From Cristatella mucedo (lineage: Eukaryota; Bryozoa; Phylactolaemata; Cristatellidae), in contig WPIO01000035.1 in the NCBI GenBank assembly GCA_009760855.2, positions 3,001,001 to 3,065,000 of the forward strand: a stretch of DNA of 64,000 bases, given 5' to 3'. Under the pieces are notes generated by a model. That model worked only from the letters and a program-made list of their open reading frames with translations, was not told the DNA's origin and ran no database searches. Made by a program: the position numbers and the translations under genes. Shown here one piece after another: positions 22,901 through 34,894 of the stretch (its first letter is position 1; each line of letters starts with the position of its first letter).

Positions 22901-23779
22901 TCCAATTTAATGTTGATGCAGAAATTAATAGTCTAAACTATGTTTTTGACGGACAGTAGAGAATCTGCGACTCGGTAGCCAACAGTGGCCGGTGCTAGTG
23001 ATTAGGGCTACAGTCCATTTTTTAAGAGAATCATATTGAGGCGTGATGCTTTCAAGCAATATGGGAAAACTTTCAACTAGTGGTTACCATAGTTTAAGAA
23101 AAAGTAAGAAAAAAAGGGTGAACGTTTTTGGAGATGGATATTTTGCACTCTGCAGCCTCCTGGTCTTTTTTTATTTAAGAAGCAAAAGCTTAATCCCGTT
23201 ATAGAGAAGATACATCCGAAAATAGCGGAACTCACGCAAATAGGTCATTTCACCGTGAACGGAGTGCAGAGATTAACTGTATTAAGTTACGTTATAAGAA
23301 ACTTGCAGACTTCGATAAGAAGTGGATTCCGGTTGAAGACACTTGTTTTCACGAAATGCAATACACAAAACGGCGAGCGCTGCTACTTAATACGCGAGCA
23401 ATTTGCTTTCAGGCTAGGTAAAAAACCTGGAAAATAATTTCTTGTTTCTTTTATGGCGCTATGTAGATGCTTTAACAATTATTATTTTTAATATGTCGTT
23501 ATTGAAAACTAGATAAAGCAACCAGCGCCCATAAGAAGCTTTAGTACCGACTTACCACTAGGTTTTTGCTAATAGTTGTAAACCCTGTTGAGCAGATCTC
23601 TGCTCATCCACTAGCGTAAATTACTGACTACGACATGACGTCACCTTTAAAACAACTACTAATTACGATATCCTAAGGTCAAGGGTCAGCACTCGCCACC
23701 GAATAAAATCCTAGCTAGGTTTGTGCAACCATAGGTGCTTATTTTGGAAAATTATCGATTCTGGCTCCTCAATTCCTAG
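22901..23779. other. Unassigned sequence
   Basis: No repeat match or supported gene. Confidence 0.4.
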
Positions 23780-24023
23780 ATCAGACTTCGTCGGAAGCCT
23801 GCTGGATGGAGGTGTTTGAACTCGCAGCACGGATGAAAAAAATGATAACGCCGGTGGAAACACAGCCACTTCCAGTAAGCCAAGCAGTGTACGGCGGTAA
23901 GGCAGTTGACTCGGCAGCGACCGTTACAGGCCAACACGAGTTATTCTTTTGCATCGACTCCGCAGCAGCGGACGACACAGCATCCAGCTGCTCCTGCGGG
24001 CTCTGCAGTTCCGCTCTATGCAG
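23780..24023 (+). CDS. Candidate internal exon, unknown product
   Basis: A 244-base open stretch bounded by a good acceptor (CTCCTCAATTCCTAG, ending 23779) and a donor (ATGCAG then GTACGA at 24024). The reading frame is open throughout and contains an ATG at 23806. The translation has an acidic, Ala/Ser-rich part (DSAAADDTASS) followed by a Cys cluster (CSCGLCSSALC). I do not recognise it. The opposite strand is also open over part of the stretch, which weakens the case. No second exon was found. Confidence 0.2.
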
Positions 24024-26089
24024 GTACGAACTTTCGAAGCGATGAGCAAAACTGTCAAGAATGACTCGAAAATGCGATCACAACGCTGGGCGAGCCATTG
24101 CCTAGGCAGCTGCCAGTTAATGGTAGTGAGCTGCAGCAAGCTGTCGGCTATGCGATAGTGTATGGAAGACTTTTTAACTTTGACGGTACTGAAACAAGCC
24201 GAAAAATGTAGGCAGATTTAAATTAATCATAGTTCACGTCATCTGTTCGTTTAATTCTAGTATCAAACAGTTTAGGCGAGTGCCTTTAGTATCGCTGTGC
24301 AGAATGCGTTTGAACCTCACAGGGTACTAGCGAACGGAAGGCAACGGCTTGTCCCTTGGTCTGATCCTGTCGGCAAGATGCTTCGACTCACTTACGCTGG
24401 TCAAAGGCTCTAGTCTTGCAGCAGGGATTGCTGTATCACCCACCGCAAGAGGACGTGGTAGTGACAATATTTTTCTGTTTCCGCATAAATGTGATCGTGG
24501 AATCAGCATACAGTTTTGCTTTGCTTTTCAAGATTTTTCTCACCTGTAGTAAATGCCTTGTTAGGCTAGCATAAAAAGAAATGAAATGCGAGAATTTTAA
24601 CATTATTAAATAAGCAACTTCATAGCTCTGGAGCTGTTAATTAACTGAAGGATGTTGGAAGCTTTTTAGCACACTTTCACCTAAGTGGTCCAATGCTAGC
24701 ACCTCCCGTCTCATTTCATATGCTCCAGTATAGCAGGTGACATCGTTCCTTGGTTCTAAAAGCTCCATCAAAGTCTCCTGTGTTGCTCCTGCTCTATCGG
24801 TAAAAAGAGTTGGGAGCTATGATCCTTCCCTGTATGGTTTACCAGCCACGATGTAACCTCATTGAAATTTCTCAAATACCAATGGAACAATCGGCATGCA
24901 CACTGGCACAACAAAGAGATTATTATAAGCTATAATTTGAAATAAAGGCACTTGTGTTCACTTTCTGTTGACGGAATAGAGACGAAATCACGTTTTCACA
25001 GGTCTTCTATAGCAATATCTATCTTTTTTAAGTAATATTCCTTACTATAAACCGTTTAAGCTTTATAAACCATTCAAAAAATGCAGGAAACTTGTATTCA
25101 TGCAGATGAAACGTCTAAAAACACAAATACAATTCGGTCGAAGTGCACATTAAATGCATGCACAAATTCGCTTAAATGAAATTTAAAGACAAGTTAAGCT
25201 ATATTTACCCTGAATAATGCCGAGGTGATTTTGGCCCTATGTTACACAATTGGAGTCCAGCTTTTACTTAAAATTTCACATCCGTAGATTTGAAAAACGC
25301 CAGACTGTAGACTACACCAGGTAACAAAGACCACTGTTTGGAAAAAGCACTTCTAAATACAACTGATGAAGGAAAGTATATGAATCATGACCAAAGAGCC
25401 AGATTAACTCAGTTCATCATTATTAACTCTAAAGTAAAATACAAAGGAGTGTAAATAATTTAAATTTAAATTCGACCCAAGCATTATTAAATGACCTGTG
25501 ATATTTACATGAGGCAATGTGATTAACATCAAGTGTCAGAGGTCTGGCATCTGTAAGATTAGCACAGGGGATATTAAAAAAACTCACGCGTTGTAGAGAT
25601 TTAGGGTTTGTCAGTTGATGAAGGCCCACTAGATAAGTATTCCAAAACTATGCCTCAAGAAAATAATTCAATAAATGGATAATTACACCTTTTTAGTATT
25701 AAGACAAACCCAAATACCTATTAGGTATCGCAAACACAACATGCAATCAACATCCAAGTCGGCCATCAAACATAGACCTCTTTCTGTGATGCTTTCACTG
25801 AAACAGATCTCCTATTTTTGGCATCAATAGTAAGTTGACATGGAAACCCGAAATAAGCATCTCGGAAACCAGAATGACGTTCCAGCAAAAGCGTAAAAAA
25901 ATTAATCTTAGGGTAAGCTGGTTTTAATAAATAAACGTAATAGTAGTTTTTTTATTAGAGAGAATAAATATATTTCAGGCTGCTTTATTTGCATGCAGAA
26001 TCTGCTGCTATAATTATAGAAAACGCAGACTTAACGATCCTTGATTAAATTTCTATATCAAATGATCTCTAGAAACGACATAGAGGCAC
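24024..26089. other. Unassigned AT-rich sequence
   Basis: Two kilobases with only short frames on either strand and no match to the repeat families in this window. Frames at 24327-24549 overlap on both strands and look like chance. Confidence 0.4.
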
Positions 26090-27536
26090 TTTTTATGGGT
26101 GCATTTCTTGGCAGTCAATCACCAAGTCCTTGAGGGCCTTTCATCTGGCTTATGCAGCAAAATCAAATACAATCAAAGTGTGAGACCCCAGAGTATGGAT
26201 GTGAATGGCCATAGATAATGCAAGGAGCTTCCGAAGTATGGGGTACGGCTCGCTAGGTAAGGTGGTTCTTTTCACTAGCTTGGCCTAGAGGTCGGGAGTA
26301 TGAATCCTGTGTTGGGCGATCCTTTATCGCAGCTGCAAGCAGTGGTAATAGCAGTAAAAGTTATTCTGTTGCTATGCAAAAGAGGCTGTTGAGTCAGCTA
26401 GTCTTTTACCTTAGGGGGTCTGTGCTTGGTCCTGTTCCTTTTAGGGTTTATACTCTCCCTCTGGCTGATGAGGTTGCTAGGCACAATCTGGCTTTCATTT
26501 CTACACAGATGAAGCTCTGTTGTACCTTTGCTTCGATCCCTTTTTAGCGCACTAGGACGTCAAACTTTCTTAAATACCTTGCTGCATGTATCGATTACAT
26601 CCGCACATGGATAGCAGAAATTCTTTTAAATTGAATGATGATAAAACCAACTTGCTAGTTACGGCAACCCAAGTGCGATTCAGAAATAGGAAAGGTTAAT
26701 GCTCACAGCCAGCTCTGCTAGAATATTTGCAGTTGAATCTGCACACAATCTAGGTGTGCTGTTCCAAAGTGTCCTTTTATTAGACGACAACATTAGCTCC
26801 AAAATCAAGTCTGCCTACTTTCAACTATGTAACATTACTAAAATTCGGGCTTGTTTAGGCAGGGAAACAAAATCAAAATAGGTCAGTACACATGGGACAT
26901 GCCGTCTTGACTTCTGTGACTCACTGTTTGCTGGTCTACCGGCCTTTGCAGTCAGGCTCTTACAGCCTGTGCAAAAAATTCGCGGCTAGGCCTGTATGTC
27001 ACGAGCATCACCGTTGCCACACCACACCACTTCTCTCCGAACTGCAATCGCTCCCAGTCAAGCGATACATACACTTCAAGATTGTGTCACTGACTATTAG
27101 GTCCCTCCATTCAGTGGCTCTAACCTACCTATCAGATCTACTCCCCCACCAGGATAAGCATCTCAGCACTGGCTTTTCGGAATCTGATCGTTTACCTATA
27201 CCTCTTACCAACCTCGAATCCTGTGGAGACCTGCCTTTACCTCGAATCCTACCAAAGCCTTAAAACGCATCTATTTATCACATCATTGAGTGGGTTCATG
27301 CGATTCGTCATTTACGTGCTTATGTGTGCAGATACTGTGCATGCTGTCAATATATACATATTTCCACGCTGACCCAAATCATGTCACCCTAACTAGATTA
27401 TGCTCCTCGTCATTGAGCTTGCTACCACTAGTTATTCAATTGTGCTTCCTTCGCAGCTAATGTAAAGTGCCCAGATAGAGATTGAGTTTTCTGAGGGCGC
27501 TACATCAAAGGTAATATTAACATTATTATTATTGTG
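26090..27536 (+). mobile_element. LINE A copy, 5'-truncated, decayed, with complete 3' end
   Basis: Begins within the RT palm region (CAGTCAATCACCAAGTCC matches TCGATCACAAAGTTC) and runs through GVPQG, the active-site region, the C-terminal blocks, the 3' UTR and the hairpin (about 27463-27507) to (ATT)n. It is split by an S2 SINE at 26247-26405. Many stops and frameshifts; the longest remaining frame is 26892-27263. Confidence 0.8.
26247..26405 (+). mobile_element. SINE S2 nested in LINE A
   Basis: tRNA-like head GGCTCGCTAGGTAAGGTGG with B-box-like GGGAGTATGAATCC, then GGCGATCCTTTATCGCAGC, matching the S2 copies at 32938-33083 and 55434-55580. LINE A coding sequence stops at GGGGTAC (26246) and resumes at CTTAGGG (26410), exactly inside the GVPQG codons. 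A short TAC repeat flanks the insert. Confidence 0.7.
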
Positions 27537-27715
27537 AACTTTCAGCTGCTACATCTGGAGCTCATCAGTGGATGGTCAAGCCTGTCGTCCCTGGCTGCTT
27601 GCCAGGTCTCGAGTGCCTTGCCGAGGTGGATGCGCTATACATTTCCAAGATAAACGTTACAATTTATGAAGACAGTATGTAGGCAACTGTCTTATCAGTC
27701 AATGGGCATACTCGT

Positions 27716-28657
27716 AGCACTGGGCAAACCGAGTGTGATTCAGACATTTGAAAGGCTGACCCTCATAATTGGCTCTGCCAGCTCATCTCCTGTCGAATCA
27801 GCTCGGAATCTAGGTGTCATGTTCCAAAGCGACCTCTCGTTAGACGACCACATCAGCTCCAAAATCAAGTCTGCCTGCTTTCAGCTACATAAAATTGCTA
27901 AAATTCGCGCTTTTTTAAATAAGGGTTCCACGTATAAGTTTGTCCATGCTTTTGTGACATCCCGTCTTGACTTCTGGAACTCACTGCTTGCTGGCCTACC
28001 AGCATTAGCAATCAGGCGATTACAGCTGGTGCAAAACTCCACAGCTCGGCTTTTCTGTCGCGAGCGCCACAGTTGCCACATCACACCACTTCTCGCCGAC
28101 CTGCGCTGTCTCCCAGTCAAGCAAAGCATCGAATTCAAATTTCTTTTGCTCACTTTCAGGTCACGTCATTGTTTGGCTCCAGCCTATCTCTCATATCTAC
28201 TCCCCACCAATCCAAGCATTGTACCACCTGCTTTATGGAATCCAACAGTTAACCTATACCTCGTTCAAACCTCAAATCCTTTAGAGACCGTGCATTCAGT
28301 TCGCATGCTCCCAAAGCCTGGAACTACCTCCTCTACTTGCGTCAGAACATCCCCTGACTTGACCACATTTAAAAAGAACTTAAAAACGCACGTATTTATG
28401 ACTGCATTTGTTGGGTCCCTTTGATTCATCCTTCATGTGCTTATGTGTGCCAACACTTTGCCGGCTGCCACTTATTACATGTGTATGGTGACCATGCACA
28501 TGTAACCCTTAACCATGTTGTTCATGTTGTTTATCAAGAATGATATAAAGCACCATTCAATCGCATTTCCTTTTGCCGCAAATTAAAGTGCCTAGAAACA
28601 GATTGAGTTCTCTGAGGGCGCTTTATCGAGTGCAAGATTATTATTATTATTATTATC
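27716..28657 (+). mobile_element. LINE A copy, 5'-truncated, well preserved
   Basis: Starts after the RT active site at GGGCAAACCGAGTGTG and runs to the 3' UTR, hairpin (about 28583-28625) and (ATT)n ending near 28657. Upstream, 27537-27715 shows no repeat match. Confidence 0.85.
27718..28424 (+). pseudogene. LINE A C-terminal coding region, open over about 235 codons
   Basis: One frame is open from 27666, with LINE sequence from about 27718, to the natural stop at 28422. Blocks seen are NLGVMFQSDLSLDDH, KIRAFL, RLDFWNSLLAGLP, HSCHITPLLADL, CLPVKQ, LAPAYL and the ending LKTHVFMTAF. It covers the RT thumb/C-terminal region only; endonuclease and catalytic box are absent, so it is non-functional by truncation. 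The lack of stops suggests a fairly recent insertion. Confidence 0.8.
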
Positions 28658-29585
28658 ATACGTACAAGAAATATACTGCACGATGGACATTTAGATTTTG
28701 GTGTAGGCCGGTTTCCACCGTCGCTAGTTTGAAAATGAAACTAAAGTAGTTGCATAGCAAAAAATCATGTGGCAACACAGCAACAAGGTTTATCTCATAT
28801 TCAAATCTTTTCCGTAGCTGTTAAGGGAGCAGGTGGGTGCATCTTGTTTTCAAATGCACTCATCTCAAAAAGTATATACTTCTCTGATAAGTTGGGGACT
28901 TTCCGAGAACGGTTGTGACTGCAGAATACACCTCCGGCCTGACGAGAATGAAAAGGCTAAAGCTATTGGCTGCAACACGATGAAGACAAGAATTAGTACC
29001 AAAATGAACGAGAGATATGACTCTGGAAGTAAACAACTGAGAGGCAAAAAACCGCCGAGGTTCCACTGGAATATGATCGTGAACTATGAATAAACAATAG
29101 CCCCAGACTAAATACCTTCAAACTCGCTTTATTTTTGCAGTAGTGCAACGAGCATGTGTGTTTAACTGTGGTGTTTCGTTGAATGTGCATAGTAAATAGG
29201 TGTACTATTGTTTTTGCGAATCGGCTAACGTGCTGAATTAGAGCTTTCAGAAGTGAACAGAAAGTGATTTACCTTTCTTAGGGCTCAATGGAAATTTATC
29301 AGTATTGCACGAAATTTACTTGCACTGGCCACGGGTTCATCTTAATTAGAACTTTAAAGTTAGTGTTGATCTACTGTACTGACACTTAATACATTTCGCT
29401 GTGAAGTGCAATTCTTTATACCAATCCGGTTCAGAATGGAGGGTACTTTAGCAGATCAAGCCATCACTTAACGGTTAGCCGATATGAAAGCTGTCCCACA
29501 GTATTTCCAATCGTGCTTCTGACCATAATTTAGCAGTAATTTAGTGCTAATCTGGTAAGTAGTAACTTAGCAGTAAGTAATAATT
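28658..29585. other. Unassigned sequence
   Basis: An 86-codon open stretch at 28833-29093 starts with GTG; its first ATG is at 28854. It is rich in Lys, Arg and Asn, with no recognised motif and no splice context I trust. Otherwise nothing is supported. Confidence 0.3.
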
Positions 29586-30837
29586 ATGTCATTAGCCTCA
29601 GGTCATGTCCCAGCACCTTTAAAAAAAGCTGTAGTCAGGCCTCTTTTCAAGAAATCAACACTTGACCAAGAGAACTTGAGCCACTAACGCCCAGTCTCCC
29701 TTCTACAATTCCTATCAAAGACACTGGAACAGGTCGTGGCAAACCAGCTGAACTCATATATCGAAACCTCACACCTTGCTAGTAAGTTCCAGTCTGGCTT
29801 TAGAGCTAATCACTCCACAGAGTCAGCATTGCTTAGGGTATTCAACAACCTACTTAGAAATGCAGACATGGGTAGAGTGTCTCTGCTTGTTTTGCTCGAT
29901 CTTTCGGCAGCTTTTGACACCATCAACAACCAAGTTCTTCTAGAGCGCCTCTCATCTCGCCTGGGCATCACTGGCACTGCTCTGCATTGGTTCAGATCCG
30001 ATCTCAGTGGGAGACTCCAGAGTATTGACGTGAATGGACAAACATCATCTGAAGTACCTCTGAAATATGGAGTAAATCAAGGCTCCTTACTAGGTCCGGT
30101 TATTTTCACGGTTTATACTCTGCCTCTTGCTGATGTGATTGCCAAGCACAATCTAGGCTTTCACTTCTGTGAGGATGACAGTCAGTTGTACCTTTGATTT
30201 GATCCCTCCCAGCCTTCGAGCACCTCAAATTCTCCAAACTCACTTGCTGCATGCATTAATGACATCCGCACAATGGATGGCAGCAAATTTCCAAAAACTG
30301 AACGATGACAAAACTAACTTACAAGTTATGGGCAAACCGAGTGTGATTCAGAGATTGGAAAGGCCATCTCTCAAAAATTGGCTCTGCCAGCATATCTCCT
30401 GTCTAATTAGCTCGAAATCTAGGTGTCATATTCCAAAGCGACCTCTCGTTAGACGACCATATCAGCTCCACAGTCAAATCTGCCTATTTTCAGCTTCATA
30501 AGATCGCTAAAATTTGGGCTTGCTTAGGTAAGGATACTACGTCTAAGTTGGTCCATGCATTCGTGATATCTCGTCTCGACTTCTGCAACTCACTGCTTAC
30601 TGGCCTACCAGCATGTGCGATCAGGCGATTGCAGCTGGTGCAAAACTCGGCAGCTAGGCTTGTCTGTCGTGAGCGTCGCAGTTGCCACATTACTCCACTT
30701 CTCGCCGACCTGCACTGGCTATCAGTCAAGCAACGGATTGACTTCAAGATTGTGTCGCTCACTTTTAAGTCACTTCATTCTTTGGCTCCAGCCTATCTCT
30801 CCGACATACTTCCCCGTCTAGCCAAGCATCGTACCAC
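29586..30837 (+). mobile_element. LINE A internal fragment lacking both ends
   Basis: Begins at GTCATTAGCCTCAGGTCATG (N-terminal part of the RT region) and stops after CATCGTACCACCA near 30837, in the C-terminal coding region. The following 168 bases belong to a different repeat (30838-31005). Confidence 0.85.
29736..30830 (+). pseudogene. LINE A reverse transcriptase with C-E-D-D box, broken
   Basis: Open from 29736 to TGA at 30195, then frameshifted; a third open stretch covers 30548 to about 30830 (RLDFCNSLLTGLPACAIRRL, HITPLLADLHWL). The conserved GVPQGS reads GVNQGS and the active-site box is C-E-D-D at 30168-30179, as in the copy at 20286. Palm motif reads DLSAAFDTIN. These changes suggest it was not catalytic when inserted, or decayed soon after. 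Confidence 0.82.
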
Positions 30838-31005
30838 CATCTGGATTGACCAGGAGGGGGAACAGGAACAGTCTAGGCAAGGAGAGGATAGTGAGAGAGG
30901 GGGCAGAGTGATCTGTGAGTCCCTCGGCTCCGTGGGTCGTGCAATTAACTGTCGATGTTGTTCATGGGCTGGCTCTCGGCTGTGCGAACCGAACGACAGT
31001 ACTTA
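30838..31005 (+). mobile_element. Repeat C (possible LTR fragment)
   Basis: The last 90 bases (30913-31004) match 63541-63628 in order: GTGAGTCCCTCGGCTCCGTG, then GGGCTGGCTCTCGGCTGTGCGA, then ACGACAG. The first part does not match the other copy well. No target-site repeat is visible here. It abuts the broken right end of LINE A. Confidence 0.5.
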
Positions 31006-32509
31006 AGTGGGCAATCCTTAAGTGGCTAATCTGGACAGTAAGATGCAGATGCACTAGTCTACCCTCTGAGGCGGTTTTCTAGAGTCAGAGTAACTCTTTT
31101 CAACGGATTATGGCCATTATAGTTGAAGAAAGTGTATTGCACACTATAGATATGGTACAAACCATGATGGGTAGATAAAGTGCTCTTGTGTCTTTGTTAT
31201 GAACGGCCTGACAAGAAATTCAACATGGTTAAGATAGGCAATTGCCTTACTTGAGCACACATGCCACAGGAAAATATCCGGAACTGAGTACACTGAAGAG
31301 AATGCCTTAGCTCTTGGAGCCGTTTACGACGAAAACCTAGTTTTTACCACTAGCACTCAAATAATAATAGAAAAATCACAGATTGAATGCAGATGACAAT
31401 AGGTGATCGAAATATTAATGTATCTCCGTCTGTAGCTGTATTGGGGCGAATATTGGGGCGAATCTAAAATTTGTATTCACCAGCAAGGAATTTTAAATAA
31501 ATGAAGACGAGGTCCAACCTTCTCAGAAAATTGGAAACCAATCATTCAAGTTGAGCTGCCCATCAAATTTCTGGCAGTGTCAGCACACAAGCACGGTGTA
31601 CTTTAACCAACTAACCTTTCTTTCATAGGACGACGAAAAAACTCAGGCCTGCTTAGACAGGGGTGCTACATCCAAGCCTCGGTGTAATATTAGAAACATA
31701 GCCAAGTCGTGCTAAGTATATCCTCTTAAATTTCGCCTGTTGAATGTCAGCTCACTAATAACTAACGGAATGATTGTGTGACTAGGATGTCCAGGAGAAG
31801 TTTAATAAGTTTCTGTTGAGCGAGAGATGGATTAAGCCCTGCTCTTGCTTCTGTGGTTGGCTTCTGAGAGGTAGTTGAATGCAGCCATCATTAGCTATAG
31901 TGGTATAGATAGCATTGCAATAGAAAATCTTCACATTGCTAGTGCTAAACCTGCCTTTCAATAGGTGCTTTGCCTGCTTAGGCCCATCGCGACAGGACGG
32001 GAGCTTCTTTTAATAAGTTGATCAACGTATAGGGCACGCCTTCATGTCAGCCAGGCTTCACAGGATGCTGCCTGTCGGCTAACCAGCCTTACCTGCTGTG
32101 ATAACCTCTGCGGCATCCTCTTTTGTTAGGCCAGGTTGGAGCTGGATTATTCCTAAGGATAAAATCCATTAAGGAAGTAAGCAGCTTCAGGCTTAGAAGA
32201 AATTGTCTTTGGTATATCCGGTGGGTTGTTGGGCCTACTAAGCCTGTCAATGTGGACTCTTTGAATGAGGCTCATCGTCGCATTCTTGAGTCAACTTGTA
32301 GGGCGTTGCTGAGGCATAGCATAGGTGCGTTTCCTCAGCCAGTTGGTTTTGCCATCCATATTAACTGTGCATAGCAGTAGCCAAAAGTAGTCATCCAGCT
32401 GAGTGGGAATGTGCACAAAGGCTGTATACTTTCTTTCAGCCGTTGTTAGCATGGCTAGTGTCGAGGTGGGCAGCCTTTTGATAGCAACTTCGAGGTTGAT
32501 GAAGGAATT
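31006..32509. other. Mostly unassigned; small LINE A scrap
   Basis: At 31635-31677, GGCCTGCTTAGACAGGGGTGCTACATCCAAG matches the KIRACLDK block of LINE A in nucleotide sequence. About 20 bases at 31418-31440 resemble the LINE B tail (AATGTATCTCCGTCTG). No gene supported. Confidence 0.45.
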
Positions 32510-32672
32510 TTGCCTAGCTGGTTTGGTCCAGCGGTTAAAGTGCTCACCCGACTAAGGTCTGGCTGAGGTCGCAGGCTTAAGCCCCGAGGCATATGTGAAG
32601 CGCCTGAATGGAGAATACGTTCTCTTGGGGCCGTATACAAATAAATTATATATATATATATTTTTTTTTCGC
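32510..32672 (+). mobile_element. SINE S1
   Basis: Close match to 836-985: CCTAGCTGGTTTGGTCCAGC head, GGTCGCAGGCTTAAGCCCC B-box area, GGCATATGTGAAGCGCCTGA tail with the shared hairpin and then (AT)n. Second best-preserved S1 copy. Confidence 0.75.
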
Positions 32673-32937
32673 ATGCATATTGGCTTGATAAATGAGTCGC
32701 TATTGTCCTGCTCATGTCGCACCTGGTTACCGTTTCATATGGCTTTGTCCAGTTATTCAATAGTAAGTCTTTTATATGGGCCCTAGGAAAAATACGTCTC
32801 TTTCTAAGCACTTGCCATCTGCAGGAAAGTAAGTAGCTCACTTCGCTAGCAACAGTACGCCCAGTTTTAACATGTGGAAGCCAACGAAGTACAAATCACA
32901 CAGACCCAGCTAACAAAAATACTAGCTAATCTAACAG

Positions 32938-33083
32938 ACTTATTTTTGTATAGAGACAAAAGAGCCTTGACGGATATCACTACAGCTTGCAGTGGCGATA
33001 AATGATCTCCCACAACAGGATTAGAACCCATGACCTCGGGCCAAGGTCGTGAAATGCAACCGCCTTCCCTAGTGAGCCATGAC
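32938..33083 (-). mobile_element. SINE S2
   Basis: Minus strand: GGCTCACTAGGGAAGGCGG head, B-box-like GGGTTCTAATCC, ATCATTTATCGCCACTGC body, AAGGCTCTTTTGTC, and a short A-rich end (T-run at 32941-32946 on the plus strand). In minus-strand reading it directly follows the (ATT)n end of the LINE A copy at 33087-33620. Confidence 0.7.
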
Positions 33084-33086
33084 GAC

Positions 33087-33620
33087 TCACCAATAATAAA
33101 AATAATAATACTACATTCGTTATATGGCACTAAGAGAAGTCAATCTCTTTCTAGGCACTTAAAATTTGCTGCAAAGGAAGAGTGATCGAATGATTAGTGG
33201 TAGCATGCTTAATGACAACAAGCAAAAACTGGTTTGGAGTGGCATGCACAGAGTAGGATGCAAATATCGTTAGTGACGGATTGCACAGTGTTAGAGTGCC
33301 TTAGCACACATAGGGCGAAACACGTGGAGCCACTAAATGCTGCGATAAATAGATGAGTGGTTAGATTCTTGTAAATGTGGTTTAGTCAGGGTATGTCATG
33401 ACGCCATGCAAATGTGACTTAAAGGCTTTGGGAGCATAAGAACTAAAGGTAAGTTGGTATGAAAGCCGATAGCCTGACTGGGAAGTAGTTCAGATAGATG
33501 GGTCTAATCAAGAAAAGGGAAGAACGTAAACAAAAGTGACAAAAGCATTTAACTCGACACGTCGCTTGCTTGAAAGCTAATGCAGGAGTAGTAATAGGGG
33601 TGTGATTTCCAGTAAAGTAA
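33087..33620 (-). mobile_element. LINE A 3' end, 5'-truncated and decayed
   Basis: Minus strand: C-terminal coding remnant (about 33350-33620, including CTTTGGGAGCATAAGAACT), 3' UTR, hairpin (about 33135-33175) and (ATT)n. Confidence 0.75.
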
Positions 33621-34894
33621 TTCTGAAATTGCCGTTGTGATCACTGATGGCTTTGATACTTTTTAGAGGCTTGCACACACTATTACTGGCCTTTGAAAAC
33701 GTCAGATGACCTTAAGTGGCGAACAGGATTTTGAGAATACGATTTCCTACTGCCCGAGGAATGCTAGATTTCCCGAAAAAGTTATCTACATTTTATTTTT
33801 AGAAGATAAAATAAAACATGCTGCCGTCCAAAAGCCGATGTAAGCATTACATGCTCAATCGCTGGGATAAATACAAGCACAGATAAAGCTGTATGATATC
33901 GGCATTAATGTGAAAGCTTAGCATTTCTTAATCGATAATTTGACTAGTGGGAGAGTATAATGTGCACCAGCTCGGGCCAAAGCTCTGGTCTGTTAGATAA
34001 CCTGCAGTTTGTAGGCTCATCTAATGAATGCTACTCATTTAGCACCGGTTATCAGAACTATCACACTGATTTACTAAGGTATTACAGTTTAGACCTAGTG
34101 AAACCGAGGAGAGGTGCTACTAAGAAGGACGCTGCAACTGATAAAATGCTGCCAAAACTTCCAGCGAAATAAGCAGAGAGACTCTGAGAATTCCTGAGAA
34201 TTTAGCTGTACACTAGCAGCAAGAGCTTGCAAAGGTTAGAGTTTTACCATGCAAGTTTAGTTGGTTTCCATCGACTCTGTACAATATCTATAATAGGGAC
34301 GGCAGTTCTGAGACTGGGTAGAAATCGCAAAAATGCTACACTTGCATTATTGCCATTGTATAAGGTTTTATAATTAAACAGTTTTTCAATCATTTGACAC
34401 TTAAATTTGAGCTAAGAAAACAAATATTATAATTATTACGCATGGCCTCAGCCAATCTGGGGTCTCACGAGGAAGAAGCTATATTTTTTAGTTCCTTAAG
34501 TATGTTATCAGTATTTGTATAATGCCATAAGATGACCTATAGTATGACAGAAAATATGAATATCACGAAAGAAATTATATAACTGGTCCGCCAATCTCAA
34601 TCGTAGTTTAGCGTGCTTTCAAAAAGCAGACATGCTAGTAAGTCAGCTTTGAAATTACAGTGACTTATGCATCACAGAGCAAATGAATATGCAAGCCATA
34701 TCTGACACGGATGTAAACAGGAAGCAAAATATCTATACAAATACAATGTTTACCAACCTCTGCATCATCTGTGACAGGCATGCACACTAGCAAATTATCG
34801 GAATTTTGAGATACTTGCTCGAAGCATGTGGAGGTGCATTGTTGTGACTTCTATAACTCTTCATTTTCAATGGAGCCTGTTACCTTCTACGAAC
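33621..34894. other. Unassigned AT-rich sequence
   Basis: A 70-codon open stretch at 33960-34172 has no recognised motif. Nothing else is supported. Confidence 0.35.

Noticed and set aside
28833-29093. Lys/Arg-rich 86-codon protein
   Set aside because: Starts with GTG, has no conserved motif, and the other strand is also open over much of the stretch.
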